DNA of 64,000 bases from Luteolibacter sp. SL250 (GTDB lineage: Bacteria; Verrucomicrobiota; Verrucomicrobiia; Verrucomicrobiales; Akkermansiaceae). Under the pieces are notes generated by a model. It ran no database searches and had not been told where the DNA came from. It saw only the letters and a list, made by a program, of their open reading frames with translations. Of this stretch, positions 54,754-63,375 are shown piece after piece. Each line of letters starts with the position of its first letter. Within the stretch, counting starts at the first letter, position 1. The stretch spans positions 3,038,001 through 3,102,000 of the forward strand of contig NZ_CP113054.1 in NCBI RefSeq assembly GCF_026625605.1, read 5' to 3'. A program made the position numbers and the translations under genes.

Positions 54754-57700
54754 CGGATGAAGTAGCCCATGGGTTTCCAGACGCCGTTCTCCTTGGCCAT
54801 GGTCACGGTCTCGACGGCCTTCTTCTTGTTCTCGAAATCGGTTTCGAACTGCCAGATCCGGTATTCGCCATCCGGCATGCCGGGGAGGACCGTCCGTTCG
54901 TCCATCTTCTTCGGCAGACGGGTGATCAAAGCCCCCAGCGGCTCACGGAAGGTTTTCATGGTGAGCTGCCACTGTTCCACCGTTGCGGAATCCCGGGCGA
55001 CCTGGAAGAGGTCGGCGTAACTCTCATCATACATGCGGGCGTCGATCTTCGTCAGCCACAGCCAGGCCTCCGCCGCCTGCGGACGTAGTCTAAGGTATGG
55101 GAAGCTCATCATCAGGTCGATCGCCTTGTTCTCGCTCAGATTCGTGATCTGGAGCTTGTTACCGAGCGGCCCCTGGACGACCAGCGGAGTATAGTGGATC
55201 TCACCATCAATCAGAATCGCCAGCCGCAATCCGCCGTCAGTATTGCGGGTGGCTTCCGCCAATCTCCTACCCCCCACCTTGTCCAGAGTGATCTCCAGTC
55301 CATCACCCATCCCTTCGAACTTCGCCGGCTCGGCCTGACGGACGTTCAAACCGCTGACAATGATCTCCGGAGATACACCGACTTCCACGACATGATCCCC
55401 CTCGCTGGAGTTCACCGTGACTTTCATCTTCACCGCTGACGGATCTCCCGGTGTCACCTTGCGAATCTCCAGCCGATTTTCTTTTGGCAGATTCCCTGCC
55501 TTGATCACACGCGAGATCTCTATTTGGAGTTCATCGCCGGAGAGTTCCTCCATTTCTTCGAGCACGCGCAGCCTGCGATGGGCGGCAAAAATATCCGGAT
55601 TCTGCGGCGAGAGATCCTTCATCAACGTGCTGAGTTCCTGCATCTGGCCGGGGCGCATCTGTTTCGCCAGCTCGCGTGTCGATCCCCCCGGAATGCCGGG
55701 ATTCTGGCGGAGGAACTCCTCCACTTTCGTCCCATACGCGGCCCTCTTTGCATGCCCCGGTTGATACATCGCCTCCAGTTCCGCGCCTTCCAACATCAGA
55801 TCTAAATAGCGGTGTTCCGGAGTGGCGGCCGATTTTTCACCGAAAGCGAGATTGTATGCACCCGCTTTCCCACAACCGTCCACAATCTCCATCATCCTCT
55901 CATACTTGACGGATTGGTCCGCATGGATGGTCACGCGGAGATCGCTCTTCCGTGCCACCCACCCGGCGAGTTTCGAGGTCAACTCGGCCAACTCGAGGGT
56001 TTCGCCATTCATGCGAATCGTTCCGTCCTCCCGGACCTCCAGTGATACGCTCTCCGGCAATGGGGCATCCGCCGTTGGAGGCACAATGGTCTCCGATTCT
56101 GAAACCGGGATCGGGACTGGCGTTGCAGGCGTCGGCTGAACAAGCAGCACCCGCGGTGTGGAGGGTTCGCGCTTCTCCGGTCGGGACACGAACTGGGTGT
56201 AGACGAACGCGAAGATGAAAGTCGGCACGGCAACCAGCACGATGGTGAGAATGCCCCGTCTGCGATCCTGACGCCTCATCTCCCCGCCCCGGGTGAGATT
56301 CCGCTGCACCCACATCGGAACGCCAAACCCCACCAGGAAAACGAAGGCCATGAGCGCCGTGAGAATCCAACCGACATGGTTGAGCATGGCAGGTCCCCAT
56401 GGACGGAAGAATGCCCTCGCCTCCGGATCATTCGCGTTGGATCCCAGCGCATGTACTCCGAATGCGCTGCCGGCGAAGCTGTAGTAACCCAGCGCCGCCC
56501 CCCCGACCGCGACCGGTGCCACGGCCATGCCACCGAGCGCACCGACAAGTCCGGCGGACAAGCCACCGAACGCGAAAAGGCCCGTGGCGAAACCACCGAA
56601 TGAAATGACACCCGTCGCAAACCCACCCATCGCGATGAAACCAAAAGCCGTTCCACCGATGGCCAGCACGCCCCGCGCCCTGCCTCCGATGGCGATGATC
56701 CCTTTGGCAATCCTTTCCTGCCCTGTTTCCGGATCCGGCCCGGAGGTGACGTGCAGCAGCGGCAGTCCGAAAAGCGTGGCCTTCGAGCGGTGGTCCAGGT
56801 TCCACGGATTTGAGGCCGCAGCTTGCGGCGCCATGGACGGATGTAATCCCTCCACCTGGGTCTTCATGATGCTGGCCTGCTGGAAGCGCAGTTCCGGCTT
56901 TGCCTGCAGGGCACGCAGAACCACTTCATCCAGCCGCACGTCGAGCCTGACCTTCGAGGACGGTGCCTCCAGGGCCTTGTCCGGAAGCTGTCCGGTGAGC
57001 ATCTGGTAAAACACCACACCGAGCGCATAGATGTCCGCCCGGTGGTCCACCCTCCCAGGGGAGGAAAGCTGCTCCGGAGCCATATAGGAAGGGGTACCCA
57101 TCACTTTCCCGATCTCCGTGAGGTGGAATGAGCCTCCGGTGGCCGATGTGGCGGACGCTTCGTCCGCGGACTCCGCGAGCTTCGCCAGACCGAAGTCCGC
57201 CACTTTCACGCGGCCCAGCCGGTCGAGCAGAATGTTCTCCGGCTTGATGTCGCGGTGGATGATGCCGTGGTCGTGCGCATACTGGAGGGCGTCACAGATC
57301 TGCGGGACGATGGCCAATGCCTCCCGTGGTGAAATGCGGCCATGCTCCAGCAGATCGCGCAGACTCGCCCCGTCCACATACTCCATCAGGATGAAATGGA
57401 GGCCCCCGGCCTGGCCGAACTCGTGCAGCGTAACGATGCCCGGGTGGTTCAGCTTTGCCAGGGCCTTCGCCTCGCGGGCAAAGCGGTCGGAGAAGCCGGG
57501 CCGCCCGCCGATCTCCGGCGGCAGGATCTTCAGCGCAACGGTGCGATCCAGTTCCAACTGCCGGACCTCATACACCGCCCCCATGCCTCCGCGGCCGATG
57601 AGACGCTGGATGGAGAACCGGGGGAACAGTGATGCAAGTTCGCCGATGGTGGGTGGATCGAACGTGCCTTTCCCTCCCTCCGTATGGGTGTCCCCCGCTC

Positions 57701-57800
57701 CCTGCATGAGGAGATCCACCGGATCGAACCCCGCGAGCGGATCATCAGGCCGGGAATCGCCCCCTGGCTGCTGTTGTGGATGTGTTGCCATACTCTCCAC
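54750..57800 (-). CDS. Membrane Ser/Thr protein kinase with decapeptide repeat and ExbD/TolR-like domain
   Basis: A 1,016-residue multidomain kinase. Residues about 62-315 are a Pkn2-type kinase with all core motifs: GRGGMGAVYEV, Lys91 in VALKIL, HRDIKPEN (182-189), ADFGLAK (201-207) and GTPSYMAPEQ. Residues about 368-452 hold eight copies of a Gly-rich ten-residue unit (for example IAIGGRARGV, LAIGGTAFGF). Two membrane segments follow (about 475-498, 516-536), then an ExbD/TolR-like domain (about 584-653; TIHADQSVKYERMMEIVDGC). The C-terminal about 350 residues are unassigned. ATG at 57791 is an alternative start. It heads the operon with the PH-like and ECF sigma genes, so it may sense an envelope signal and act on the sigma factor. 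Confidence 0.85.
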   Translation of the reverse strand: MESMATHPQQQPGGDSRPDDPLAGFDPVDLLMQGAGDTHTEGGKGTFDPPTIGELASLFPRFSIQRLIGRGGMGAVYEVRQLELDRTVALKILPPEIGGRPGFSDRFAREAKALAKLNHPGIVTLHEFGQAGGLHFILMEYVDGASLRDLLEHGRISPREALAIVPQICDALQYAHDHGIIHRDIKPENILLDRLGRVKVADFGLAKLAESADEASATSATGGSFHLTEIGKVMGTPSYMAPEQLSSPGRVDHRADIYALGVVFYQMLTGQLPDKALEAPSSKVRLDVRLDEVVLRALQAKPELRFQQASIMKTQVEGLHPSMAPQAAASNPWNLDHRSKATLFGLPLLHVTSGPDPETGQERIAKGIIAIGGRARGVLAIGGTAFGFIAMGGFATGVISFGGFATGLFAFGGLSAGLVGALGGMAVAPVAVGGAALGYYSFAGSAFGVHALGSNANDPEARAFFRPWGPAMLNHVGWILTALMAFVFLVGFGVPMWVQRNLTRGGEMRRQDRRRGILTIVLVAVPTFIFAFVYTQFVSRPEKREPSTPRVLLVQPTPATPVPIPVSESETIVPPTADAPLPESVSLEVREDGTIRMNGETLELAELTSKLAGWVARKSDLRVTIHADQSVKYERMMEIVDGCGKAGAYNLAFGEKSAATPEHRYLDLMLEGAELEAMYQPGHAKRAAYGTKVEEFLRQNPGIPGGSTRELAKQMRPGQMQELSTLMKDLSPQNPDIFAAHRRLRVLEEMEELSGDELQIEISRVIKAGNLPKENRLEIRKVTPGDPSAVKMKVTVNSSEGDHVVEVGVSPEIIVSGLNVRQAEPAKFEGMGDGLEITLDKVGGRRLAEATRNTDGGLRLAILIDGEIHYTPLVVQGPLGNKLQITNLSENKAIDLMMSFPYLRLRPQAAEAWLWLTKIDARMYDESYADLFQVARDSATVEQWQLTMKTFREPLGALITRLPKKMDERTVLPGMPDGEYRIWQFETDFENKKKAVETVTMAKENGVWKPMGYFIR

Positions 57801-57889
57801 AGAAGAAAGTCCACGGAATCGTTACAGGGTTTCACGAAAAAAGCGCGGGGCGGTGAAAATTTCCGCCATCCAGCCATCGAATTCGTGGC

Positions 57890-60817
57890 TTGAAGGATGG
57901 AGCCGTTGGGATTGAATGGCAGCTTCAGAGAACCCACCGTGAAACTCCGCCACCCATCCACCGGTTCCGGGATGTGGCCGGCCGTGCAACGATGCATCGC
58001 CGTGCTTTCCGTCGCCGGCGTCAGTCATGGCGCCATCATCGATACGGATGTCTGCGTCTATGGAGGCGCGGCCGTGACACCACCGGCCGCGCCTCCATCA
58101 TCGATACGGATGTCTGCGTCTATGGAGGCGCGGCCGGTGGTGTCACGGCCGCCGTGCAGGTGAAACGGATGGGGAAGTCCGTGGTGCTGCTGAACTTCAA
58201 CAACCACCTGGGCGGCCTGAGCTCCTCCGGACTCGGACAGACTGACATCGGCAGTTTTGGAAATGACTACATCCAGGGACTGTCACGGGAGTTCTACACC
58301 CGTGTCGGCGCGAAATACGGAGCCTCCGGCGCCAGGTTCACCTTTGAGCCGAAGCGGGCTGAGCAGGTCTTCGATGAAATGGCGGCGGATGCCGGGGTGC
58401 CGGTCCACCATTTCTCCCGGATCGAAAGCGTGGTGATGAATGGCCAAAGGATCGTCTCCGTCACCATGGACAACGGGAATGTCTTCCGGGCGACGATGTT
58501 CATCGACGCGTCCTACGAGGGTGACCTGCTGAAGAAAGCCGGTGTGAGCTACACGGTGGGACGGGAAGCGAACGCCACCTATGGTGAAACGATCAATGGA
58601 ATCCAGCGCAACACTTCCGGCCATCAGTTCGACCGCGCGGTGAGCGCCTACGTCGTCCCGAACGATCCCTCCAGCGGCCTGCTGCCAGGCGTGAACCCGA
58701 ATCCCAGCGGGGCGAATGGCACCGCGGATGGCCTGATCCAGGCCTACTGCTTCCGCATGTGCCTGACGAACGTCCCGGCGAACCGGGTGATGATCACGAA
58801 ACCGGAAGGCTACAATGAAGCGGAGTATGAGATCCTTTTCCGCTGGATCGAGTCGAACCCGGCCACGTTCACCCGCACGCGGTTCTTCAAGTGGGACGGC
58901 ATGCCGAATGGAAAAACGGACTCGAACAATGACGGTGCCGTATCCTGCGACTACATCGGCGGGAACAACAACTACGTCGAGGCGGACTATGCCACCCGGG
59001 AGCAAGTGGTGAGGGAGCATGAACGATGGCAGCGGGGGCTGGTCTGGACGATCCAGAACCACCCGCGCGTGCCGGAGAACATCCGCACCGCCAACGCCGC
59101 CTGGGGCCTGCCGCTCGACGAGTTCCCCGACAACAACCATTGGCCCTATCAGCTCTACATCCGCGAGGCCCGGCGCATGATTTCCGACTATGTGATGACG
59201 GAGAAACACTGCACCGCGGTGGAGGTCGCGCCGGACTCCATCGGCCTGGCGGCCTACACGATGGACTCCCACAACACGCAGCGCTACGTGAATGCCAGCG
59301 GCCATGTCCGCAACGAAGGGGACGTCCAGATCAATGTCAAAGGTCCCTATCCCATCTCCTACCGGGCGATCGTGCCGAAGGTGGGCGAGTGCGAAAATCT
59401 GCTGGTCCCCTGGTGCCTGTCCGCCAGCCACGTTTCGTTCGGCTCCTTCCGGATGGAGCCGGTTTTCATGATGACCGGCCAGTCGGCCGCGACCGCCGCA
59501 TGCTTCGCCATCGATGACGGCGTCTCCGTCCAGCAGGTATCCTACCCGAAGCTGCGGGCGCAATTGCTGGCGGACAAGATGAAGCTCACCGTGGCCAGCA
59601 CGGAACCGGTGGGCGGCATCATCGTGGACAATGCGGATGCCACCGGGGTGACGACCACCGGCGAGTGGCTGGCCAGCAGTGCCAGCACCGGCGCGCACAA
59701 CGGCAGCTACCTCCACGACAACAACACGGGCAAGGGCACGAAGTCCGTCCGCTACACACCCACCCTGCCGGAGCCAGGAAAGTATGAGATATTCCTCCGC
59801 TGGGCGGAAAATGGAAACCGGGCAACGAATGTGCCGGTGGACATCAATCTGCCCGCCGGCACCACCACCGTGTCCGTCAACCAGAAGACCAACGGCGGTG
59901 CCTGGAACTCCCTCGGCGAGCATACCTTCAACCAAGGATTCTCCGAAACGGCGGGCAGCGTGACCATCCGCACGAGCGGGACGTTGATCGATGTGAACAA
60001 CGGCTATGTCATCGCGGATGCGGTGCGCTTCGTCCACCGGGACGGCACCGTCCCGGAGCCCGATGTCCGGGTGTCACTGTGGGGGGCGAACACCACTACG
60101 GCGGAGCCCTACGGCCCCGGCGCACCCGTCGGGCAGATCGTTCTCAGCCGGACGCAGTCAACCACCCAGCCGCTGACCGTCCAGCTCGCCGTCTCCGGAG
60201 ATGCCACCCCTGGTTCCGACTATACGGCCCTACCAGCCACGGCGACTTTCCCCGCCGGAGCGGCGACGGTTTCGCTCCCCATCTCCCCGCTGGCCGACAC
60301 CTTGGCGGAGGGCACGGAGTCCGTCGGCGTGGCGCTTGCTCCGGGTGCAGGCTACCTCGCGGATACCACCGTCCAATCCGCCAGTGTGGCCATTCATGAC
60401 AGGCCGTTTGATGATTGGCGGCATTCGAAATTCAACGCCGCCCATCTCAATGATCCCTCCATTTCCGGAGATCTGGCCGACCCGGACGGCGATGGATTGA
60501 ACAATCTGCTGGAGTTCGTTTCCGGGAGTGAGCCGCAGGCTGGAGACCCGACTCCACCGGGCACCCGCGGCAGCATCGTCATCGGAGCCGCGGGCTACCA
60601 GACACTCACCTTCCGCAGGCGGATATCTCCGGACATCTCCTGTGTCGCGGAGGTATCGCCGGATTTGGTGGACTGGCGATCCGACCCCGGTGCGGTGGAA
60701 CTGACGACCATGGAGGACGATGGACGAATGAGGACGATCCAGGCAAGGGACCTGACTCCGGAGACGGCGGCAGGGAAACGCTTCATCCGGCTGCGCGTGG
60801 TGCGGGCGCAGAACTGA
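57890..60817 (+). CDS. FAD-dependent oxidoreductase with golvesin-like, Calx-beta and shared C-terminal modules; 5' end disrupted
   Basis: The frame is good from about 58096 to 60817: the FAD site IIDTDVCVYGGAAGGVTAAV, LNFNNHLGGLSSSGLGQTDI, a FAD_oxidored core to about residue 570, a golvesin/xanthan-lyase-like domain (PEPGKYEIFLRWAENGNRAT ... VIADAVRFVH), a Calx-beta domain (TVQLAVSGDATPGSDYTALP), then the DPDGDGLNNLLEF ... KRFIRLRVV module. The first about 69 residues in this frame are Arg-rich and unlike a leader. The true leader (MWPAVQRCIAVLSVAGVSHG, from 57972) is in another frame, shifted by a 62-base duplication at 58033-58136. Removing it would join leader and FAD domain exactly. So this may be a recent pseudogene or an assembly error. 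Confidence 0.65.
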   Translation: MKDGAVGIEWQLQRTHRETPPPIHRFRDVAGRATMHRRAFRRRRQSWRHHRYGCLRLWRRGRDTTGRASIIDTDVCVYGGAAGGVTAAVQVKRMGKSVVLLNFNNHLGGLSSSGLGQTDIGSFGNDYIQGLSREFYTRVGAKYGASGARFTFEPKRAEQVFDEMAADAGVPVHHFSRIESVVMNGQRIVSVTMDNGNVFRATMFIDASYEGDLLKKAGVSYTVGREANATYGETINGIQRNTSGHQFDRAVSAYVVPNDPSSGLLPGVNPNPSGANGTADGLIQAYCFRMCLTNVPANRVMITKPEGYNEAEYEILFRWIESNPATFTRTRFFKWDGMPNGKTDSNNDGAVSCDYIGGNNNYVEADYATREQVVREHERWQRGLVWTIQNHPRVPENIRTANAAWGLPLDEFPDNNHWPYQLYIREARRMISDYVMTEKHCTAVEVAPDSIGLAAYTMDSHNTQRYVNASGHVRNEGDVQINVKGPYPISYRAIVPKVGECENLLVPWCLSASHVSFGSFRMEPVFMMTGQSAATAACFAIDDGVSVQQVSYPKLRAQLLADKMKLTVASTEPVGGIIVDNADATGVTTTGEWLASSASTGAHNGSYLHDNNTGKGTKSVRYTPTLPEPGKYEIFLRWAENGNRATNVPVDINLPAGTTTVSVNQKTNGGAWNSLGEHTFNQGFSETAGSVTIRTSGTLIDVNNGYVIADAVRFVHRDGTVPEPDVRVSLWGANTTTAEPYGPGAPVGQIVLSRTQSTTQPLTVQLAVSGDATPGSDYTALPATATFPAGAATVSLPISPLADTLAEGTESVGVALAPGAGYLADTTVQSASVAIHDRPFDDWRHSKFNAAHLNDPSISGDLADPDGDGLNNLLEFVSGSEPQAGDPTPPGTRGSIVIGAAGYQTLTFRRRISPDISCVAEVSPDLVDWRSDPGAVELTTMEDDGRMRTIQARDLTPETAAGKRFIRLRVVRAQN
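57939..58074 (+). pseudogene. Displaced signal peptide and first strand of the FAD oxidoreductase
   Basis: In this frame a GTG at 57939 or ATG at 57972 opens a signal peptide (MWPAVQRCIAVLSVAGVSHG) running straight into AIIDTDVCVYGGAA, the first copy of the FAD-binding strand. The frame then enters the fold-back insert and ends in nonsense. It is the natural 5' end of the oxidoreductase, separated from the rest by the duplication. Confidence 0.6.
58033..58145 (+). repeat. Fold-back duplication: 42-bp direct repeat with inverted spacer
   Basis: A 42-base segment at 58033-58074 recurs exactly at 58095-58136, offset by 62 bases. The spacer region 58075-58096 is the exact reverse complement of 58124-58145 downstream of copy two. 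So the sequence runs forward, switches strand for 22 bases, then restarts. The 62-base insert changes the reading frame. Confidence 0.9.
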
Positions 60818-60878
60818 GGTGGAGCCGGATGGCACGAAGCATGCGGGTCGGGACGCGAACCCCAATCCAACTGAAACC

Positions 60879-61037
60879 ATGAAACCAAAAAAAACCGAAC
60901 ACCAGGACAGCGCCCCTCCAGCCCCCACCTCTCCGGCGAATGTCGCCCCCAAGCAGCGCCGCACGGCACAGGATGTCCGCCGGGACAATGTGCGCAGCGA
61001 CATCGGCAACGACGATCCGAAGATCCTCGGACGCTGA
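60879..61037 (+). CDS. Small disordered hypothetical protein
   Basis: A 52-residue frame starting MKPKKTEHQDSAPPAPTSPA, Pro/Ala-rich then charged (RRTAQDVRRDNVRSDIGNDD), with no family recognised. It lies between the oxidoreductase and PEP-CTERM genes. Codon pattern and length do not exclude a chance frame; an in-frame ATG at 60819 would add 20 residues. Confidence 0.4.
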   Translation: MKPKKTEHQDSAPPAPTSPANVAPKQRRTAQDVRRDNVRSDIGNDDPKILGR

Positions 61038-61159
61038 ACGGGGTGCGCTTTGCCGTCCACCGACATGCGCTTTGCCATGGGGAAAACCCGAGAACCCCAT
61101 GGCGGGTGCCCACAGCCTTCTTGACCCCGGTCGAGCGCCCCTCCATAAATCAGTAAGCC

Positions 61160-62005
61160 ATGAAAAACCCATTTCCCCCCTGCCTTTGGCTGGCGCTCAC
61201 CGCGGTATTCCTGCCATCCACCGCCCAAGCGGTGCTGGTATTCGCCTCGGACTTCAATACGACGCCGGATCCCACGCCCGGATTTGCGAACAATCCCGTG
61301 GGTGGGAATACCGCAGGCTACACCGACACGAGTCCCAACGGAACCCGCGCCATCATGATCTCCGATGTCTCCACCTCCAACGGTGGCTCGGCGGTGCTCG
61401 ACATGGATGCGCTGCCCGCTTTCAGCACGGCGCTGCCGGGCCAGAATGAACTCCGCATCAGCGCGGACTTCGCCGTCACCTCCCTGGGCAGCGCCGCACA
61501 AAACACAAACTCCCTGCCCCGCATGCTGTTGCGCAGCACCGCCACGAACGGTGATACCGTCACCGCACAGACGCTGACGCTCGGTTTTGGAAGAAACGCC
61601 AGCGATACCCTGATCCTCTATGCCGCCCGCTCGGAGAATGCGGCACCCAACCATAGTTCCGCGGTCGTTCTCGCGGAGTTCGGCACCTACTCCGCGACGG
61701 CCGCGGACAATGACACGGACTACTCCTTCATTTCGTTCGTCATCAGCTACACACAGGGTTCCAGCCAGTTCAACATCAGCGCCTTCAATGGGCTGAACCT
61801 CATCGGCAGCGGCACCGTGACCGGTTTCAGTTCCAGCCTTACCTTCACCCAGACCACCACCGCTTTCCTAGCCGCTGTGGGCAACACCAGCACTTCCGTG
61901 CTCTACCTCGACAACGTCCGGGTCGAGACCGTGCCGGAGCCGACAGCGGCCGCGCTCGCATCGCTGGCATTGATCGGTCTCGTCCACCGGCGGAGACGCC
62001 GGTGA
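61160..62005 (+). CDS. PEP-CTERM sorting domain protein
   Basis: A 281-residue exported protein with signal peptide (MKNPFPPCLWLALTAVFLPS ... AQA), a beta-rich, Ser/Thr/Asn-rich body (LVFASDFNTTPDPTPGFANN; MLLRSTATNGDTVT), and the exosortase tag VPEPTAAALASLALIGLVH followed by five arginines. Weak resemblance to concanavalin-like sandwiches is possible but not assigned. No exosortase is in the window. It converges with the small lipoprotein gene at 62037. Confidence 0.85.
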   Translation: MKNPFPPCLWLALTAVFLPSTAQAVLVFASDFNTTPDPTPGFANNPVGGNTAGYTDTSPNGTRAIMISDVSTSNGGSAVLDMDALPAFSTALPGQNELRISADFAVTSLGSAAQNTNSLPRMLLRSTATNGDTVTAQTLTLGFGRNASDTLILYAARSENAAPNHSSAVVLAEFGTYSATAADNDTDYSFISFVISYTQGSSQFNISAFNGLNLIGSGTVTGFSSSLTFTQTTTAFLAAVGNTSTSVLYLDNVRVETVPEPTAAALASLALIGLVHRRRRR

Positions 62006-62036
62006 AGGAAGGAGCAGGGCTCCATCCGCACGCCCT

Positions 62037-62381
62037 CTAGCGATTAAAATCCAGTTCCGCTTCCTTTTGCCGGATCGTGCGGGACACTTCATCCCGCCTG
62101 CGCTCGGCGTCCCGCAGTTCATCCCGCGCATCCATCCACTTTGTCCGCGCCTCCGGGATCACCGCCGCATACTCCGGCTCCTCCGGGCGGCTTGCGTGCT
62201 TCTCATAGGTGGCGACATCGTCTTTCAGACTGGTGATTCTCAGTTCCAAAGAAGCCACTTCCGCCTTTGCGAAGGCGATCTCCCGCTCGGCGGCGGCCCG
62301 TTTTGCGGCAGCCTGCGGATCGCCACAGGAGGACAGGGCGAGCAGCAATAATCCGAGAGCGGTGGACCGGAGGAGGGTCAT
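62037..62381 (-). CDS. Small coiled-coil lipoprotein
   Basis: A 114-residue protein. The start MTLLRSTALGLLLLALSSCG at 62381 gives a type II signal peptide with lipobox LSSC; an upstream in-frame ATG would spoil it. The mature part is almost entirely charged coiled coil (AAAKRAAAEREIAFAKAEVA ... ARDELRDAERRRDEVSRTIR). Function is unknown; a periplasmic spacer or scaffold is possible. Confidence 0.7.
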   Translation of the reverse strand: MTLLRSTALGLLLLALSSCGDPQAAAKRAAAEREIAFAKAEVASLELRITSLKDDVATYEKHASRPEEPEYAAVIPEARTKWMDARDELRDAERRRDEVSRTIRQKEAELDFNR

Positions 62382-62628
62382 CCACTGATCCCAAAGGTCG
62401 GGCGTGGGAAAGTCCACAAGGATCAGACAAAAATACCCAGAAAGGAGGGTGGACATTGCGGCGAGCCGCTATGTCTGCTGCGCTCCCATTCCTGTCCACC
62501 GGCGGCATTGGCGAGTCAGGAAGGAGCACCGATTGGGTATCGACTTCGCCTTTGCAGTAAATCCCATGCTGCTTCCCAATTTGGTCCAGATAATTGGTCC
62601 TGCCCTTCTTTCATCTCCACGCAGGCAC

Positions 62629-62653
62629 AAAAAAACCTCCTGAAAAGGAGGTT
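62629..62653 (-). terminator. Intrinsic terminator of tRNA-Pro
   Basis: Read leftward, AACCTCC (62653-62647) pairs with GGAGGTT (62640-62634) around six bases, followed by a run of Ts. It begins seven bases after the encoded CCA of tRNA-Pro. Confidence 0.88.
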
Positions 62654-62659
62654 GTTAAG

Positions 62660-62736
62660 TGGTCGGGGCGGCCAGATTCGAACTGACGACATCCTGCTCC
62701 CAAAGCAGGCGCTCTACCAGGCTGAGCTACGCCCCG
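62660..62736 (-). tRNA. tRNA-Pro (anticodon UGG)
   Basis: Read leftward, the acceptor strand CGGGGCG (from 62736) pairs with CGCCCCG at 62664-62670. The D-arm is GCTCAGCCTGGTAGAGC, the anticodon loop CTTTGGGAG contains UGG, and the T-loop is GTTCGAATC. The 3' CCA is encoded (62660-62662). An intrinsic terminator follows. Confidence 0.95.
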
Positions 62737-62881
62737 CGACCGGGCGCGCACCGTTGCTGATTCGGGCAACCAGATCAAGAAATACTTACACAGATTTGAA
62801 ATTTCTCTCCATCCCGCTTCCCGCCGTCGTTCTTTCGGTTGGATATCCCCCCGGCATCCATGGCAGAACGTCCCGGTACCG

Positions 62882-63082
62882 ATGAAGCCGACCGCCCTTT
62901 CGCTGATGATCATCCTGTCATGCGGCTGCCTCCAGCTACCGCCATCGACCGGTGAAGGCATCCGCAAGCCTTTCCTGGATGCCGTTGCCCGGCCCCACCG
63001 GATCGAGGCCTACCAGCGGCAGGGCAAATCCCGTGCGGAGGCCGAACGCCTGGCCGAACGGGATGAAACGAGGACCAAATGA
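62882..63082 (+). CDS. Small lipoprotein
   Basis: A 66-residue protein with an N-terminal type II signal peptide (MKPTALSLMIILSCGCLQLP; lipobox around LSCGC). The short mature part is charged (HRIEAYQRQGKSRAEAERLA). No family was recognised. It lies between tRNA-Pro (opposite strand) and the thiC leader. Confidence 0.6.
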   Translation: MKPTALSLMIILSCGCLQLPPSTGEGIRKPFLDAVARPHRIEAYQRQGKSRAEAERLAERDETRTK

Positions 63083-63159
63083 GGCTGACTGCCGTCCCTT
63101 CCTCCCCCTCCAGCGCTTTCTTGACACAAAGAACGGCATCCTCCAGCGTTTCCCCACAT

Positions 63160-63255
63160 ACGACAGGGGTGCTCCTCGATCATGGAGCCGAGATTTTCCG
63201 ATGCGCGGGATAGACCCTCCGAACCTGACGCGGGTCACGCCGCCGTAGGAAGTCG
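63160..63255 (+). promoter_or_regulatory. TPP riboswitch (THI element) upstream of thiC
   Basis: P1 arms CGAC (63161-63164) and GTCG (63252-63255) enclose the conserved blocks ACAGGGGTGC, CCGAGA (usual CTGAGA), ACCCTCCGAACCTGA and GCCGCCGTAGGA, in the order of the thiamine pyrophosphate aptamer. It senses TPP and controls the downstream thiC. A TTGACA hexamer at 63121 may be the -35 element. Confidence 0.92.
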
Positions 63256-63278
63256 AGCCCATCCCTCTTCTCTCTTCC

Positions 63279-63313
63279 GGCCACGTTTTCCGCAAACGTG
63301 GCCATTTTCATTT
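63279..63313 (+). terminator. Riboswitch-controlled terminator in the thiC leader
   Basis: GGCCACGTTT (63279-63288) and AAACGTGGCC (63294-63303) form a perfect 10-bp stem with a 5-nt loop, then ATTTTCATTT. It lies 24 bases after the TPP aptamer and 63 before the thiC start, so TPP probably acts by transcription termination. Confidence 0.8.
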
Positions 63314-63375
63314 CCTACCGCCTCACAAGTCTTCCTGAAAACTGAACACTGAAAACCAGCAAACTTTCTTCTCCC

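Noticed and set aside
58283-60037. A 584-codon minus frame opposite the FAD oxidoreductase
   Set aside because: His/Arg/Gly/Val-rich shadow without any domain.
63121-63149. Full sigma-70 promoter for thiC
   Set aside because: TTGACA is present, but no acceptable -10 lies 16-18 bases downstream.
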